Positions 1 to 9,970 of a DNA stretch of 64,000 bases are shown piece by piece. The position numbers were made by a program, and so were the translations under genes. Under the pieces are notes generated by a model, which had not been told where the DNA came from, did not search any database, and was given only the letters and a program-made list of their open reading frames with translations. This stretch comes from Tistlia sp040905785. GTDB taxonomy: Bacteria > Pseudomonadota > Alphaproteobacteria > Kiloniellales > DSM-21159. Numbering within the stretch: the first letter of the stretch is position 1; every line of letters starts with the position of its first letter. The stretch spans positions 1 through 64,000 of the forward strand of contig NZ_JBBDQW010000002.1 of assembly GCF_040905785.1 (NCBI RefSeq). Reading direction: 5' to 3'.

Positions 1-135
1 CCCCCGCCCCCCCGGGGCCTGCGCCCGCTGGCGCGGGCGCGCTCGGGATGAAGCGGTTTGTGCGGGCGGCGAAACGGAGACGGCGGGCCGGCTGACCCCG
101 CCGCTAGCCCCCGTCCCGCTTCACCCGGAACGACG

Positions 136-162
136 AAGGGCGGAGCCGCCGGCTCCGCCCTT
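136..162 (-). terminator. Stem-loop downstream of pckA
   Basis: A perfect 12-bp inverted repeat (136-147 against 151-162) with a 3-base loop lies about 30 bases past the pckA stop codon. Read on the minus strand it is a strong GC hairpin, but it is followed by TCGTCGTTCC rather than a clean U-run, so it may be a weak intrinsic terminator or an mRNA-stabilising 3' structure. The 120 bases to its left contain no supported gene. Confidence 0.55.
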
Positions 163-193
163 GTCTTGTCTGCGGTCGCTTCCGTCCTGCCGC

Positions 194-1834
<1,641 letters not shown>

Positions 1835-1867
1835 CCCTGAACCCCACTCTTGCCGGCGGGGTTCCGT

Positions 1868-1896
1868 TGTTTAGCGGCTGGCCGGCGGGGGTTCAA
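1868..1896 (-). promoter_or_regulatory. Sigma70-like promoter for pckA
   Basis: On the minus strand a -35 TTGAAC (1891-1896) and a -10 TAAACA (1868-1873) are separated by exactly 17 bases. The predicted start site is about 25 bases ahead of the pckA ATG, so pckA could be expressed independently of the upstream HugZ-like gene, whose stop codon overlaps the -35 region. Confidence 0.5.
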
Positions 1897-2666
1897 CCTG
1901 AACCAGACCGCGGGCCGGCCGGGGGCGCCGCCTTGGCCGCCCGCGCCCGCCGGGTCAGGCGCACCAGCTCGACGCGGCACTCCTCCGGAGTCCGCACCGG
2001 CCTTTCGAAGGCGATGCGCGCGCGCTCGACGCCGCGCAGCAGGTCGGCACCTTCCGGATCGACGCCGGTCATTCGCCAGGGTGCGGCCGCCGCGACCTCG
2101 GGACGCGCCAGCAGCACAGTGGCGATCAGCCGCAGCGCCTCGCCGTGATCCTGGTTCATGTGCTCGAGGATACCCGTCTCGGCCGCCGCCAGCGGCCCGG
2201 CGCCGGCGAGCTGCAGCGAGGCGGCCTCGATCCAGTGGATCCGTCCGAAGCCGGCGACCAGGTGAGCGCGCTCCAGGGCGACGGCGTAGAGGTGGAAGTC
2301 GCCGAAGCCGGCATAGAGCTCGGCGCTGGGATTGCGCCGCAGAAAGCGCGCCAGCAGGCGCGCGTCCTCGACCCGGGCGGCGCGGCCGAGCAGGGCGGTG
2401 CGCGGGCCTTCCAGAGGATCCTCGAAGCCCTCGGTCTCCTCGATCAGCAGGCAGATCCGCGGGTCCGTCCTCAGGTTCCGGGCATGCTCGGCCAAATCGG
2501 AGAGCAATAGCAGAGGCGTCGCGTCCTGGTCGCTCGCGAGCAGGGCGAGCGACCCGTAGGGCGCGCCGGAACCGTCGCGGGCAAGCGCCGTGGACAGGCG
2601 GCAGCGATCGGCGCGGCGCAGCATCGCGCGCACGCTCCGGCCGATCTCCTCCGCCTGCTCCGCCAT
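1893..2666 (-). CDS. HugZ-like pyridoxamine-oxidase-fold protein with DUF2470 domain
   Basis: A 257-residue cytosolic protein. The N-terminal ~150 residues match the split-barrel flavin/haem-binding fold (short blocks GSLALLASD, LLIEETEGFEDPL, FYAGFGD-like). The C-terminal ~80 residues look like the DUF2470 domain, with the EHMNQDHGEAL motif followed by GVDPEGADL. This two-domain layout is that of HugZ-family haem-utilisation or general-stress proteins. The start at 2666 (ATG GCG GAG) was chosen because residues upstream of it are low-complexity Arg/Ala/Pro. It is upstream of pckA on the same strand with a short gap. The substrate (haem or flavin) cannot be decided from sequence alone. Confidence 0.8.
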   Translation of the reverse strand: MAEQAEEIGRSVRAMLRRADRCRLSTALARDGSGAPYGSLALLASDQDATPLLLLSDLAEHARNLRTDPRICLLIEETEGFEDPLEGPRTALLGRAARVEDARLLARFLRRNPSAELYAGFGDFHLYAVALERAHLVAGFGRIHWIEAASLQLAGAGPLAAAETGILEHMNQDHGEALRLIATVLLARPEVAAAAPWRMTGVDPEGADLLRGVERARIAFERPVRTPEECRVELVRLTRRARAAKAAPPAGPRSGSG

Positions 2667-2816
2667 GGGGTCATGGTGAGAGGCCGCCGGGGCGGGATCA
2701 AGGCCGAAGCGACGGGCCCCCCGCGGTTGCGCGAAACCTGCGTCGGTAGCGGGCACAAAACGGCCACATCCGGCGTTAGGCTCCCCAAGTCGAACCCGGC
2801 GCGAGGCGGGCAGCGC

Positions 2817-2841
2817 ATTGCGGCCCAGCCGCTGCCGCAAT
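2817..2841. promoter_or_regulatory. Inverted repeat upstream of chvI
   Basis: ATTGCGG (2817-2823) and its exact complement CCGCAAT (2835-2841) are separated by 11 bases in the 254-bp divergent gap between the HugZ-like gene and chvI. The spacing suits a dimeric regulator site; which regulator is unknown. A CATAAT box lies just downstream near 2864, without a convincing -35. Confidence 0.3.
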
Positions 2842-2920
2842 CGTGCCAAAAGTGGCGACTATCCATAATGCCCAGGCTGGGGGTGGGACTCGGCCGGGCA
2901 CTTTCGGGGAGCGTCAGAGG

Positions 2921-3619
2921 ATGCAGAACAACATCGCGCTGGTCGATGACGACCGGCACATCCTGACCTCGATCTCGATCGCGCTCGAGGCCGAGGGCTT
3001 CAAGGTACGCAGCTACGCCGACGGCTCGGAAGCGTTGCGCGGCCTGACCGTGCAGCCCGCCGACCTGGTGGTGCTCGACATCAAGATGCCGCGCATGGAC
3101 GGCATGGAGCTGCTGCGGCGGCTGCGCGAGGATTCCAACGTGCCGGTGATCTTCCTGACCTCGAAGGACGACGAGGTCGATGAGCTGCTCGGCCTGCGCA
3201 TGGGCGCAGACGACTACATCAAGAAGCCCTTCTCCCAGCGCCTGCTGATCGAGCGCATCCGCGCCCTGCTGCGCCGCGAGCGCTCGGCCAAGGAGGAAAC
3301 CTCCACGACCAACGAGGCGCCGATCGTGCGCGGCGAGCTGGTGCTCGATCCGGGCCGCCATCTCTGCACCTGGAAGAACGGCCAGGTGAATCTGACGGTT
3401 ACCGAGTTCCTGATCCTGCGCGCGCTGGCGCAGCGCCCCGGCCACGTCAAGAACCGTGACCAGCTGATGGACGCGGCCTACGGCGAGCACATCTACGTCG
3501 ACGACCGGACGATCGACAGCCACATCAAGCGGCTACGCAAGAAGTTCAAGGAAGTCGACGACGATTTCGGGCAGATCGAGACCCTCTACGGCGTCGGATA
3601 CCGCTATAAGGACGGCTGA
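2921..3619 (+). CDS. chvI: ChvI-type response regulator
   Basis: A 232-residue OmpR-family DNA-binding response regulator. The receiver domain (residues 1-118) has the acidic pair DDD at 9-11, the phospho-acceptor Asp53 in VVLDIKMPRMDG and the KK pair in DDYIKKPF. The C-terminal winged helix ends with the RTIDSHIKRLRKKF and YGVGYRY signatures. The ATG at 2921 places the receiver core properly; an earlier in-frame start would only add a non-conserved leader. It is followed 60 bases later by its partner kinase gene. In alphaproteobacteria the ChvG-ChvI pair senses acid and envelope stress and controls envelope, exopolysaccharide and symbiosis/virulence genes, which is relevant to the polysaccharide island to the right. 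Confidence 0.95.
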   Translation: MQNNIALVDDDRHILTSISIALEAEGFKVRSYADGSEALRGLTVQPADLVVLDIKMPRMDGMELLRRLREDSNVPVIFLTSKDDEVDELLGLRMGADDYIKKPFSQRLLIERIRALLRRERSAKEETSTTNEAPIVRGELVLDPGRHLCTWKNGQVNLTVTEFLILRALAQRPGHVKNRDQLMDAAYGEHIYVDDRTIDSHIKRLRKKFKEVDDDFGQIETLYGVGYRYKDG

Positions 3620-3679
3620 GCCGGACCTGGGACGGTGCGGGGCGACCGCCGTCCGCCGAAGCTGTAGGGTGGCGCCATC

Positions 3680-5416
3680 ATGAGTCTCGATACGCCCGCG
3701 CCGCAGACGTCGCGCTCCAGGCGCGCCCGCGCCCGGGCACAGGCCGAGCTCGACCGCAGCGCCGCGACGGCCCGCGGCGTCGCCGAGCGCCACGCGCGCA
3801 GCAGCGCCGCCGTCGGCCATCGCCAGCGCCCGGCTTGGCGCTCGCCGCTGACCCGGCGCATCCTGATCCTCAACGCCCTGGTGCTGGCGATCCCGGTCCT
3901 GGGCCTGCTGCATCTCGACCAGTACCGCATGAGCCTGATCAGCTCGGAGCTGGAGGCGCTGCGCACCCAGGCCGACACCCTGGCCTCGGCGCTCGGCACG
4001 GCGGCCGTGCGCGACGGCGAGAATGGCCGGCAGGAGCTGATGCCCGAGACCGCGCGCCAGCTGCTGCGCGTCGGCCTCGCGACGACCGGCGCCCGGGCCC
4101 GCGTGTTCGGCCGCGACGGCACGCTGGTCGCCGACTCGAGCCTGCTGGCCGGGCCGCTCGGCTCGGTCCAGGTCGTCGAGCTGCCGCCGCCCGACCGCAC
4201 CCCCGAGTACCTGGTCTGGATCGAGGACCTCTATCGCGCGCTGCGCCGCCTGGTCGAAGGCGCACAGGAGCTGCCGCTCTACATCGAGGTGCCGGAGCAG
4301 ACCGCCGGCTCCTACGGCGAGGCCGCGGCCGCGCTGCAGGGCGAGCACGCCAGCCGGCAGCGCGTCGACTCGACGGGGCGGCTGTTCCTCTCGGTCGCCG
4401 TGCCGGTGCAGCGCTACCGCCAGGTCGTCGCCGCCCTGATGCTGACCAAGGACGGCAGCTCGGTCGACAAGGCGGTGCAGGACCGGCGCCGGGACATCCT
4501 GCTGGTCTTCGGCCTCTCCTTCGCGGTCACCGTGCTGCTGTCGCTTTATCTGGCGCGCACCATCGCGACGCCGATTCGCCGGCTCGCCGATGCCGCCGAC
4601 CGGGTTCGGGGCACCTCCGGGCGGAGCGAGAATATCCCGGACTGGAGCAACCGCCGCGACGAGATCGGCGACCTCTCCGGGGCGCTGCGCGAGATGACCC
4701 AGGCATTGCATGCCCGCATGGAGGCGATCGAGGGCTTCGCCGCCGACGTTGCCCACGAGATCAAGAACCCGCTGACCTCGCTGCGCAGCGCCGTCGAGAC
4801 CGTCGCCCGGGTCGAGGACCCGGAGCAGCAGAAGAAGCTGATGAGCATCATCCTCGACGACGTCCAGCGCCTCGACCGGCTGATCAGCGACATCTCCGAC
4901 GCCTCACGCCTGGACGCCGAGCTGGCCCGCGGCAAGTCCGAGGAGGTCGACCTCAGGCGCCTGCTCGAGGCCCTGGTCGAGGTCCAGCGCGCCGGCGCCG
5001 AGGAGGGCGGGCCGGCCTACCGGCTCGAGCTCGACGAGCGCGAGGAGCTGCGGGTCGAGGGCATCGAGGGACGGCTCGGCCAGGTGTTCCGCAACCTGAT
5101 CGCCAACGCGACCTCCTTCTCGCCGCCGCACGGCACGATCCGGCTGGCCGCCCGGCGCGTGCGCGGCCGCGGCCGCAACGACGACAGCATCGTCGTCACC
5201 GTCGCCGACGAGGGCCCCGGCATCCCGCCGGACAAGCTCGACGATGTCTTCGACCGCTTCTATTCCGAGCGTCCGAAAGGCGAGAAGTTCGGCACGCACT
5301 CCGGGCTCGGCCTGTCGATCTCCCGGCAGATCGTCGAGGCCCACGGCGGCGTCGTCTACGCCGAGAACCGTCCGGAAGGCGGCGCCCGCTTCACGGTGAC
5401 GCTGCCGGCCAGCTGA
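3680..5416 (+). CDS. chvG: ChvG-type membrane sensor histidine kinase
   Basis: A 578-residue inner-membrane kinase. The order is a basic cytoplasmic N-terminus, TM1 (about 57-77), a periplasmic sensor region of ~190 residues, TM2 near 277-297 and a HAMP domain. A HisKA domain follows with the phospho-accepting His359 in VAHEIKNPLTSL. The HATPase_c domain has the N box RNLIANA, G1 DEGPGIP, F box FDRFYSERP and G2 GLGLSIS. The EIKNPL version of the H box and the periplasmic layout are those of ChvG/ExoS. It is expected to phosphorylate ChvI at Asp53. It sits in the same direction as chvI and is followed 69 bases later by the hprK-rapZ fusion, an order widely seen in alphaproteobacteria. Confidence 0.94.
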   Translation: MSLDTPAPQTSRSRRARARAQAELDRSAATARGVAERHARSSAAVGHRQRPAWRSPLTRRILILNALVLAIPVLGLLHLDQYRMSLISSELEALRTQADTLASALGTAAVRDGENGRQELMPETARQLLRVGLATTGARARVFGRDGTLVADSSLLAGPLGSVQVVELPPPDRTPEYLVWIEDLYRALRRLVEGAQELPLYIEVPEQTAGSYGEAAAALQGEHASRQRVDSTGRLFLSVAVPVQRYRQVVAALMLTKDGSSVDKAVQDRRRDILLVFGLSFAVTVLLSLYLARTIATPIRRLADAADRVRGTSGRSENIPDWSNRRDEIGDLSGALREMTQALHARMEAIEGFAADVAHEIKNPLTSLRSAVETVARVEDPEQQKKLMSIILDDVQRLDRLISDISDASRLDAELARGKSEEVDLRRLLEALVEVQRAGAEEGGPAYRLELDEREELRVEGIEGRLGQVFRNLIANATSFSPPHGTIRLAARRVRGRGRNDDSIVVTVADEGPGIPPDKLDDVFDRFYSERPKGEKFGTHSGLGLSISRQIVEAHGGVVYAENRPEGGARFTVTLPAS

Positions 5417-5485
5417 CCGGCCGCCGGCGCCGGCGGGCCAACGCGGGTGATGCGCGCGCCCCGCTTTCCGTTCTAGATAGGCGGC

Positions 5486-6862
5486 ATGGAAGAGATCCAC
5501 GCCACCTGCGTCGCCCTGCCGAGCCCGATCGGGCCGCTCGGCGTCCTGCTGCTCGGCGCGGCGGCCAGCGGCAAGTCGGACCTCGCCCTGCGCCTGGTCG
5601 ACGCCGGCGGCTGGCTGGTCGCCGACGATCGCGTGCGCCTGAGCGAGGAGGACGGCCGGCTGCAGGCGCGTCCGGTGCCGGGCTACGCGGGCATGCTGGC
5701 GCTGCGCGGCCTCGGCCTCGCTCAGATCACTCGCCTGGAGGAGGCGCCGGTCGCGCTCGCGGTGCGGCTCGTGCCGTCTGACGGCGCGCCGGGCGACCCG
5801 CTGCCCGAGGAGCGGCCCGAGCGGCTCGCCGGCCACGAGGTGCCGGCGATCGGACTCGACGCCTCGGCGGCCTCGGCTGTCTCGCGCATCCGTCTTGCCC
5901 TGGCCGCGCGCGCCGCCGCCCTGGCGCGTCCCGCCGGTCCGGCACGCGAGAAGGCGGCCCTGCCGCGCGGTGGCGCGTTGCCCGTGGTGATCGTCACCGG
6001 CCTGTCCGGCGCCGGCCGGACGACGGCGCTGAAGGTGCTGGAGGACCTCGGCTACGAGGCCATCGACAACATGCCGCTCAACCTGCTCTCGCGCGCCGTC
6101 ACGGAGGGCGAGCTGGGCCGTGCCGTGGCGCTGGGCGCCGACGTGCGCAACCGCAACTTCGCCCCCGGGCCGTTGCTCGAGCAGTTCGCCCGGCTGCGCG
6201 CCGATCCCGCCCTGGCGGTGACGCTGCTGTTCGTCGACTGCGAGGACGAGGCCCTGCAGCGCCGCTTCACCGAGACCCGCCGTCGCCACCCGCTGGCCGA
6301 GGGCCGTCCGCTCGCCGACGGCATCGCCGCCGAGCGCCGGCTGCTGGCGCCGCTGCGCGAGCGTGCCGATTTCGTGATCGACACCTCGACGATGGCCCTG
6401 CCGGAGTTCCGGCGCTCCCTGTCGCAGCGCCTGGCGCTGGCTGCGGGCCCGCGCATGGGCGTCTTCGTCACCTCCTTCTCCTTCCGCAACGGCCTGCCGC
6501 GCGAGGCGGACCTGGTGTTCGACGTCCGCTTCCTGCGCAATCCGCACTACGACCCGGCGCTTCGGTCCCTGACCGGGCGCGACGCCGCGGTCGCCGACTA
6601 CGTCGCCGAGGACGCAGGCTTCGCGCCCTTCTTCCAGTCCCTGACCGGACTGCTGCAGCCGCTGCTCCCGCGCTACGAGGCCGAGGGCAAGAGCTACCTG
6701 ACGATCGCGATCGGCTGCACCGGAGGGCGCCACCGCTCTGTCGCCATCGCCGAGAAGCTGGCGCACTGGGTGGCGCTGCGCGGCTGGCCCGTCGGCCTGG
6801 TGCATCGCGACCTGGAGCGCAGCGACGTGGCGGAGGAGGCGAGCGGGGCGTCCGCCCCCTGA
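5486..6862 (+). CDS. HPr kinase/phosphorylase fused to RapZ-type adaptor
   Basis: One continuous 458-codon frame holds two proteins that are usually separate. Residues 1 to ~155 are the short alphaproteobacterial HPr kinase: P-loop GAAASGKS and the VADDRV acidic motif. Residues ~163-458 are a complete RapZ (YvcJ): P-loop region GLSGAGRTTAL, EAIDNMPLNL, the DCEDEALQRRF segment and the C-terminal GCTGGRHRSV block. The join is an Ala/Arg/Pro-rich linker. In the RapZ P-loop an Arg replaces the usual Walker Lys. HprK phosphorylates the regulatory Ser of HPr; RapZ in enterobacteria targets a small RNA for RNase E and senses envelope amino-sugar status. In-frame TTG/GTG codons at the join could permit internal initiation of RapZ, but I see no well-placed ribosome site there. 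It is transcribed with the PTS genes downstream. Confidence 0.9.
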   Translation: MEEIHATCVALPSPIGPLGVLLLGAAASGKSDLALRLVDAGGWLVADDRVRLSEEDGRLQARPVPGYAGMLALRGLGLAQITRLEEAPVALAVRLVPSDGAPGDPLPEERPERLAGHEVPAIGLDASAASAVSRIRLALAARAAALARPAGPAREKAALPRGGALPVVIVTGLSGAGRTTALKVLEDLGYEAIDNMPLNLLSRAVTEGELGRAVALGADVRNRNFAPGPLLEQFARLRADPALAVTLLFVDCEDEALQRRFTETRRRHPLAEGRPLADGIAAERRLLAPLRERADFVIDTSTMALPEFRRSLSQRLALAAGPRMGVFVTSFSFRNGLPREADLVFDVRFLRNPHYDPALRSLTGRDAAVADYVAEDAGFAPFFQSLTGLLQPLLPRYEAEGKSYLTIAIGCTGGRHRSVAIAEKLAHWVALRGWPVGLVHRDLERSDVAEEASGASAP

Positions 6863-6879
6863 GATCGCCCGCCGAGATG

Positions 6880-6902
6880 CCCGCCGGGGTCGCCCCGGCG
6901 GG
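6880..6902 (+). terminator. GC hairpin between hprK-rapZ and manX
   Basis: A perfect 10-bp stem (6880-6889 with 6893-6902) closes a 3-base loop shortly after the hprK-rapZ stop. It is followed by degenerate direct repeats of a gagat-tcgccccc-like unit up to about 6935, and no U-run until TTTT at 6954. It could attenuate transcription or stabilise the upstream message. Confidence 0.35.
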
Positions 6903-6994
6903 ATCGCCCCCGGAGATTCGCCCCCGAGATTCGCCGGTGTCCCGCAGGGCGCTTTTGCGCTAGAACGCCCAACCTGCTCCAGCAAGGTACGAGC

Positions 6995-7405
6995 ATGATC
7001 GGTCTGCTTCTCGTCACCCACGGCAACCTGGCCCGGGAGTTCGTCTCGGCCATGGAGCATGTGGTCGGTCCCCAGGCGCAGGTCGCCACGGTCTGCATCG
7101 GGCCCGAAGACGACATGGAGGAACGGCGCCAGGAGATCCTCGACAAGGCGACCGCCGTCGATAGCGGGGCGGGCGTGGTCATCGTCACCGACATGTTCGG
7201 CGGCACGCCCTCCAACCTCGCGATCTCGCTGCTCGACCGGGCGAGGGTCGAGGTCATCGCCGGCGCCAACCTGCCGATGCTGATCAAGCTGGCCAGCGTG
7301 CGTGCCCGCGACGGCCTGCAGGACGCCGTGGCCCAGGCCCAGGAAGCCGGTCGCAAGTACATCGCCGTCGCCTCGCAGCTGCTGAAGGACGAGGCGGCCA
7401 GCTAG
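6995..7405 (+). CDS. manX: PTS EIIA component, mannose family
   Basis: A 136-residue cytosolic phosphocarrier of the EIIA-Man type. The N-terminal LLLVTHGNLA carries the phospho-accepting His9, and the VIVTDMFGGTPSN motif is the family signature. It is predicted to take a phosphoryl group from His22 of the HPr encoded 13 bases downstream. No EIIB/EIIC sugar permease is present nearby, so, as in other alphaproteobacteria, this is a regulatory rather than a transport PTS, reporting the PEP/nitrogen state. An AAGG stretch 7-10 bases ahead of the ATG serves as ribosome site. Confidence 0.93.
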   Translation: MIGLLLVTHGNLAREFVSAMEHVVGPQAQVATVCIGPEDDMEERRQEILDKATAVDSGAGVVIVTDMFGGTPSNLAISLLDRARVEVIAGANLPMLIKLASVRARDGLQDAVAQAQEAGRKYIAVASQLLKDEAAS

Positions 7406-7418
7406 GATACCGGCGGCC

Positions 7419-7706
7419 ATGTCCGAACAGACCAGCCAGGCGATCCGACGACGGGTCGTCATCTGCAACAAGAAGGGCCTGCACGCGCGGGCCGCGGCCA
7501 AGTTCGTCAAGACGGTCAACGCCCACGAGGCCGCGGTCACGGTGCGTCGCGGCGACACCGAGACGCCCGGCTCCTCGATGCTCGGGCTGATGATGCTGGC
7601 CGCGGGACCGGGCTGCGAGCTCGAGCTCTCGGCCGAGGGCGGGCAGGCCGCGGCGGTGCTGGAGGCGCTCGCCGACCTGGTCGCCAGGCGATTCGATGAA
7701 GACTGA
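7419..7706 (+). CDS. ptsH: HPr phosphocarrier protein
   Basis: A 95-residue HPr. His22 in KKGLHARAAAKF is the phosphorylation site for EI. Ser53 in PGSSMLGLMML is the regulatory serine phosphorylated by HPr kinase, so the two inputs meet here: EI at His22 and the HprK-RapZ fusion at Ser53. The last 11 bases overlap the ptsI start, indicating translational coupling. It is slightly longer than a typical HPr (about 85-90) because of the N-terminal MSEQTSQAI extension. Confidence 0.95.
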   Translation: MSEQTSQAIRRRVVICNKKGLHARAAAKFVKTVNAHEAAVTVRRGDTETPGSSMLGLMMLAAGPGCELELSAEGGQAAAVLEALADLVARRFDED

Positions 7707-9516
7707 GCGGAAGCAGCCGAAGCGGGGTCCCGGCAGGCCGCCCTCCTGGGCCGGCAGCGGCGAGCGTGTGCTGCGCGGCCTGGGCGTCGCCCCCGGCATC
7801 GCCATCGGCGCCGCCTACCTGGCGCGCGGCACCGAGCTGCGCGTGCCGCAGTACCAGGTGCCGGCGCGCCACACCAAGACCGAGTTCGGGCGCTACGAGA
7901 CGGCGATCCGCCAGGCGATGCGCCAGCTCGACAAGCTGCGCGCCAAGGCCGAGGACTTTCACGGCGCCTCGGCGGAGGAGCTCGGCTTCCTGCTCGAGGC
8001 GCACGGGCAGATGCTGCGCTCGGGCCGGCTGCGCGAAGGCGTGCAGCGCCGCATCTTCGAGCAGCGCGACAACGCCGAGCATGCGGTCTCGGCCGAGATC
8101 GAGGCGATCGCCGCGGCCTTCGGCTCGGTCGAGGACGACTACCTGGCGGCGCGCGCCGACGAGGTCCGCCAGGTCGGCCACCGCATCCTGCGCAACCTGA
8201 CGGAGCGGACCTTCAGCAGCTTCGCCGAGCTGCCGGCCGGCTCGGTGATCCTGGCCGAGGAGGTGACGCCGGCCGACACCGCGCTGATGGACCCGACCCG
8301 GGTCGGCGGTTTCGCCTCGGTGCTCGGCGGGGCCGAGGGACACACCGCGATCATGGCCCGCTCGCTCGGCATTCCGGCGGTGCTCGGCGTCGCCGACCTG
8401 CTGGCCCAGGCGGCCCAGGGCCAGCCGGTGATCGTCGACGGCGACCAGGGCCTGGTCGTGCTCAGCCCGACCAAGCGGCGGCTCGAGAGCTACCGCAAGC
8501 GCCTGACCCGGCAGCAGGCCGAGAACCAGTCCCTCGGCCGGCTGCGCGACCTGCCTGCCGAGACCCGCGACGGCTGCCGCATGACCCTGCAGGCCAACCT
8601 CGAGCTGCCGAGCGAGGTCGGGCCGGCCCTGGCGGCCGGCGCCGAGGGCGTCGGCCTGCTGCGCACCGAGTTTCTCTTCATGAATCGCGACGACCTTCCC
8701 GACGAGGACGAGCAGACCGAGGTCCTCACGCGGGTCGTCGAGGGCATGGACGGCCGGCCGGTCACCGTGCGCACCCTCGACGTCGGCGGGGAGAAGCTGG
8801 CGACGGCGCTGGGCCCGCACCTCGGCGCCTCGGCCAACCCCGCGCTCGGCCTGCGCGCGATCCGCCTGTCGCTGCGCGTGCCGGAGCTGCTCGAGGCGCA
8901 GCTCGCCGCCAGCCTGCGCGCCGGCGTCGCTGGACCGGTGCGGATCCTGCTGCCGATGGTCTCCTCGGTCGAGGAGGTGCGCGCCGTGCGCGCCGTGCTG
9001 CAAAGGGTCGAGGCGCGGCTGCGCCGGCGCGGCGTCCCGATCGCCTCGCCGACGCCGCCGCTCGGCGCGATGATCGAGATCCCCGGCGCCGCCCTGGCCG
9101 CCGACGCGCTGATCCGCGAGGTCGACTTCTTCGCCATCGGCACCAACGACCTGATCATGTACACCCTGGCCATCGACCGCGGCGACGAGCGGGTGGCCTA
9201 TCTCTACGACCCGGTGCATCCGGCGGTGCTGCGCCTGATCCACTTCGCTGCCGACGCCGCGCTGCGGGCCGGCAAGCCGGTCTCCGTCTGCGGCGAGATG
9301 GCCGGCGACCCGCGCTACGCCGGGCTGTTCGTCGGCTGGGGCATCCGCGAGCTCTCGATGCGCGCGCCGGCGATCCCCCAGGTCAAGCGCCGCCTGCGCG
9401 CCATGGACTGCCGGGCCGCCAGCCGCTTCGTCTCCTCGGTGATGCTGGAGAGCGACCGCGCCGCCGTCACCCGCCTGCTCGACAGCTTCGAGCAGAGCGA
9501 GGCGCGCCGGCGCTGA
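7696..9516 (+). CDS. ptsI: PTS enzyme I (PEP-protein phosphotransferase)
   Basis: A 606-residue EI that transfers phosphate from PEP to HPr. It has the N-terminal HPr-binding domain, the phospho-His216 in EGHTAIMARSLGIPAV, and a C-terminal PEP-binding TIM barrel with FGTNDL-like GTNDLIMYTLAIDR and the active Cys532 in VSVCGEMAGD. There is no N-terminal GAF domain, which separates it from EI-Ntr (PtsP). A Lys/Arg/Pro-rich leader of ~25 residues precedes the first conserved block LRGLGVAPGIAIG. The ATG overlaps the end of ptsH. Confidence 0.94.
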   Translation: MKTERKQPKRGPGRPPSWAGSGERVLRGLGVAPGIAIGAAYLARGTELRVPQYQVPARHTKTEFGRYETAIRQAMRQLDKLRAKAEDFHGASAEELGFLLEAHGQMLRSGRLREGVQRRIFEQRDNAEHAVSAEIEAIAAAFGSVEDDYLAARADEVRQVGHRILRNLTERTFSSFAELPAGSVILAEEVTPADTALMDPTRVGGFASVLGGAEGHTAIMARSLGIPAVLGVADLLAQAAQGQPVIVDGDQGLVVLSPTKRRLESYRKRLTRQQAENQSLGRLRDLPAETRDGCRMTLQANLELPSEVGPALAAGAEGVGLLRTEFLFMNRDDLPDEDEQTEVLTRVVEGMDGRPVTVRTLDVGGEKLATALGPHLGASANPALGLRAIRLSLRVPELLEAQLAASLRAGVAGPVRILLPMVSSVEEVRAVRAVLQRVEARLRRRGVPIASPTPPLGAMIEIPGAALAADALIREVDFFAIGTNDLIMYTLAIDRGDERVAYLYDPVHPAVLRLIHFAADAALRAGKPVSVCGEMAGDPRYAGLFVGWGIRELSMRAPAIPQVKRRLRAMDCRAASRFVSSVMLESDRAAVTRLLDSFEQSEARRR

Positions 9517-9607
9517 GTCGGCGCCGCCCGACCGGCATCAGGTGTCCAGGGCGACGAAGGCGCCGGCGAGGCTGGAGACGAGCATCAGGGCGCGCACGAC
9601 CTGCCCC

Positions 9608-9636
9608 TTGCACGCGGACGCCCGCGCCGCTATAAC
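9608..9636 (+). promoter_or_regulatory. Sigma70 promoter for rpmI-rplT
   Basis: TTGCAC (9608-9613), a 17-base spacer and TATAAC (9631-9636) make one of the best consensus promoters in the window. The resulting leader of ~85 bases before rpmI has room for the autoregulatory L20-binding structure known in this operon in other bacteria. infC, which usually precedes rpmI, is not here. Confidence 0.65.
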
Positions 9637-9730
9637 CCCGCGCCTACCGAACCGGCGCGTCCGGGCCAACAGGCATGCCCGGCCGCCGCGCAGGTCCCCG
9701 ACCGGGGACCATCAACCGACGAGGAACAAA

Positions 9731-9934
9731 ATGCCGAAACTGAAGTCGAAGAGCGGCGCCAAGAAGCGCTTCAGCCTCACCGGCTCTGGCAAGGTCCGGG
9801 CCAATCCCGCGAACCTGCGCCACGGCCTCCGCAAGCGTCCCACGAAGATGAAGCTCCAGGCGCGCGGCACGATGATCCTGTCGCCGGCCGACACCAAGGT
9901 CGTCAAGCGCCACTTCCTGCCCTACGCCAAGTAG
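9731..9934 (+). CDS. rpmI: 50S ribosomal protein L35
   Basis: A 67-residue basic protein starting MPKLKSKSGAKKRF, with the KVRANPANLRHGL and HFLPYAK-type end of bacterial L35. A GAGGAA ribosome site lies 6 bases before the ATG. It is the first gene of rpmI-rplT, with rplT 36 bases downstream. Confidence 0.97.
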   Translation: MPKLKSKSGAKKRFSLTGSGKVRANPANLRHGLRKRPTKMKLQARGTMILSPADTKVVKRHFLPYAK

Positions 9935-9970
9935 CGGCAGCGGAACGCTTTTCCAGGAGGAGGCCAGACT

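Noticed and set aside
3..95. Open frame from the left edge ending with a basic Arg/Lys-rich stretch and TGA at 93-95
   Set aside because: Low-complexity Pro/Ala/Gly then basic residues; too short and no recognisable family, so not called as a gene end.
6903..6935. Possible CRISPR-like short repeats after hprK-rapZ
   Set aside because: Only degenerate GC-rich units with no regular spacers; more likely part of the terminator region. No CRISPR array seen anywhere.
4904..7558. Very long minus-strand open frame opposite hprK-rapZ and chvG
   Set aside because: High-GC antisense shadow: His/Gln/Arg/Ala-rich with no domain, fully covered by clear genes on the plus strand.
9540..9599. Minus-strand 19-codon frame with hydrophobic residues in the ptsI-rpmI gap
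   Set aside because: Too short, no ribosome site, and the region is explained by the rpmI promoter and leader.
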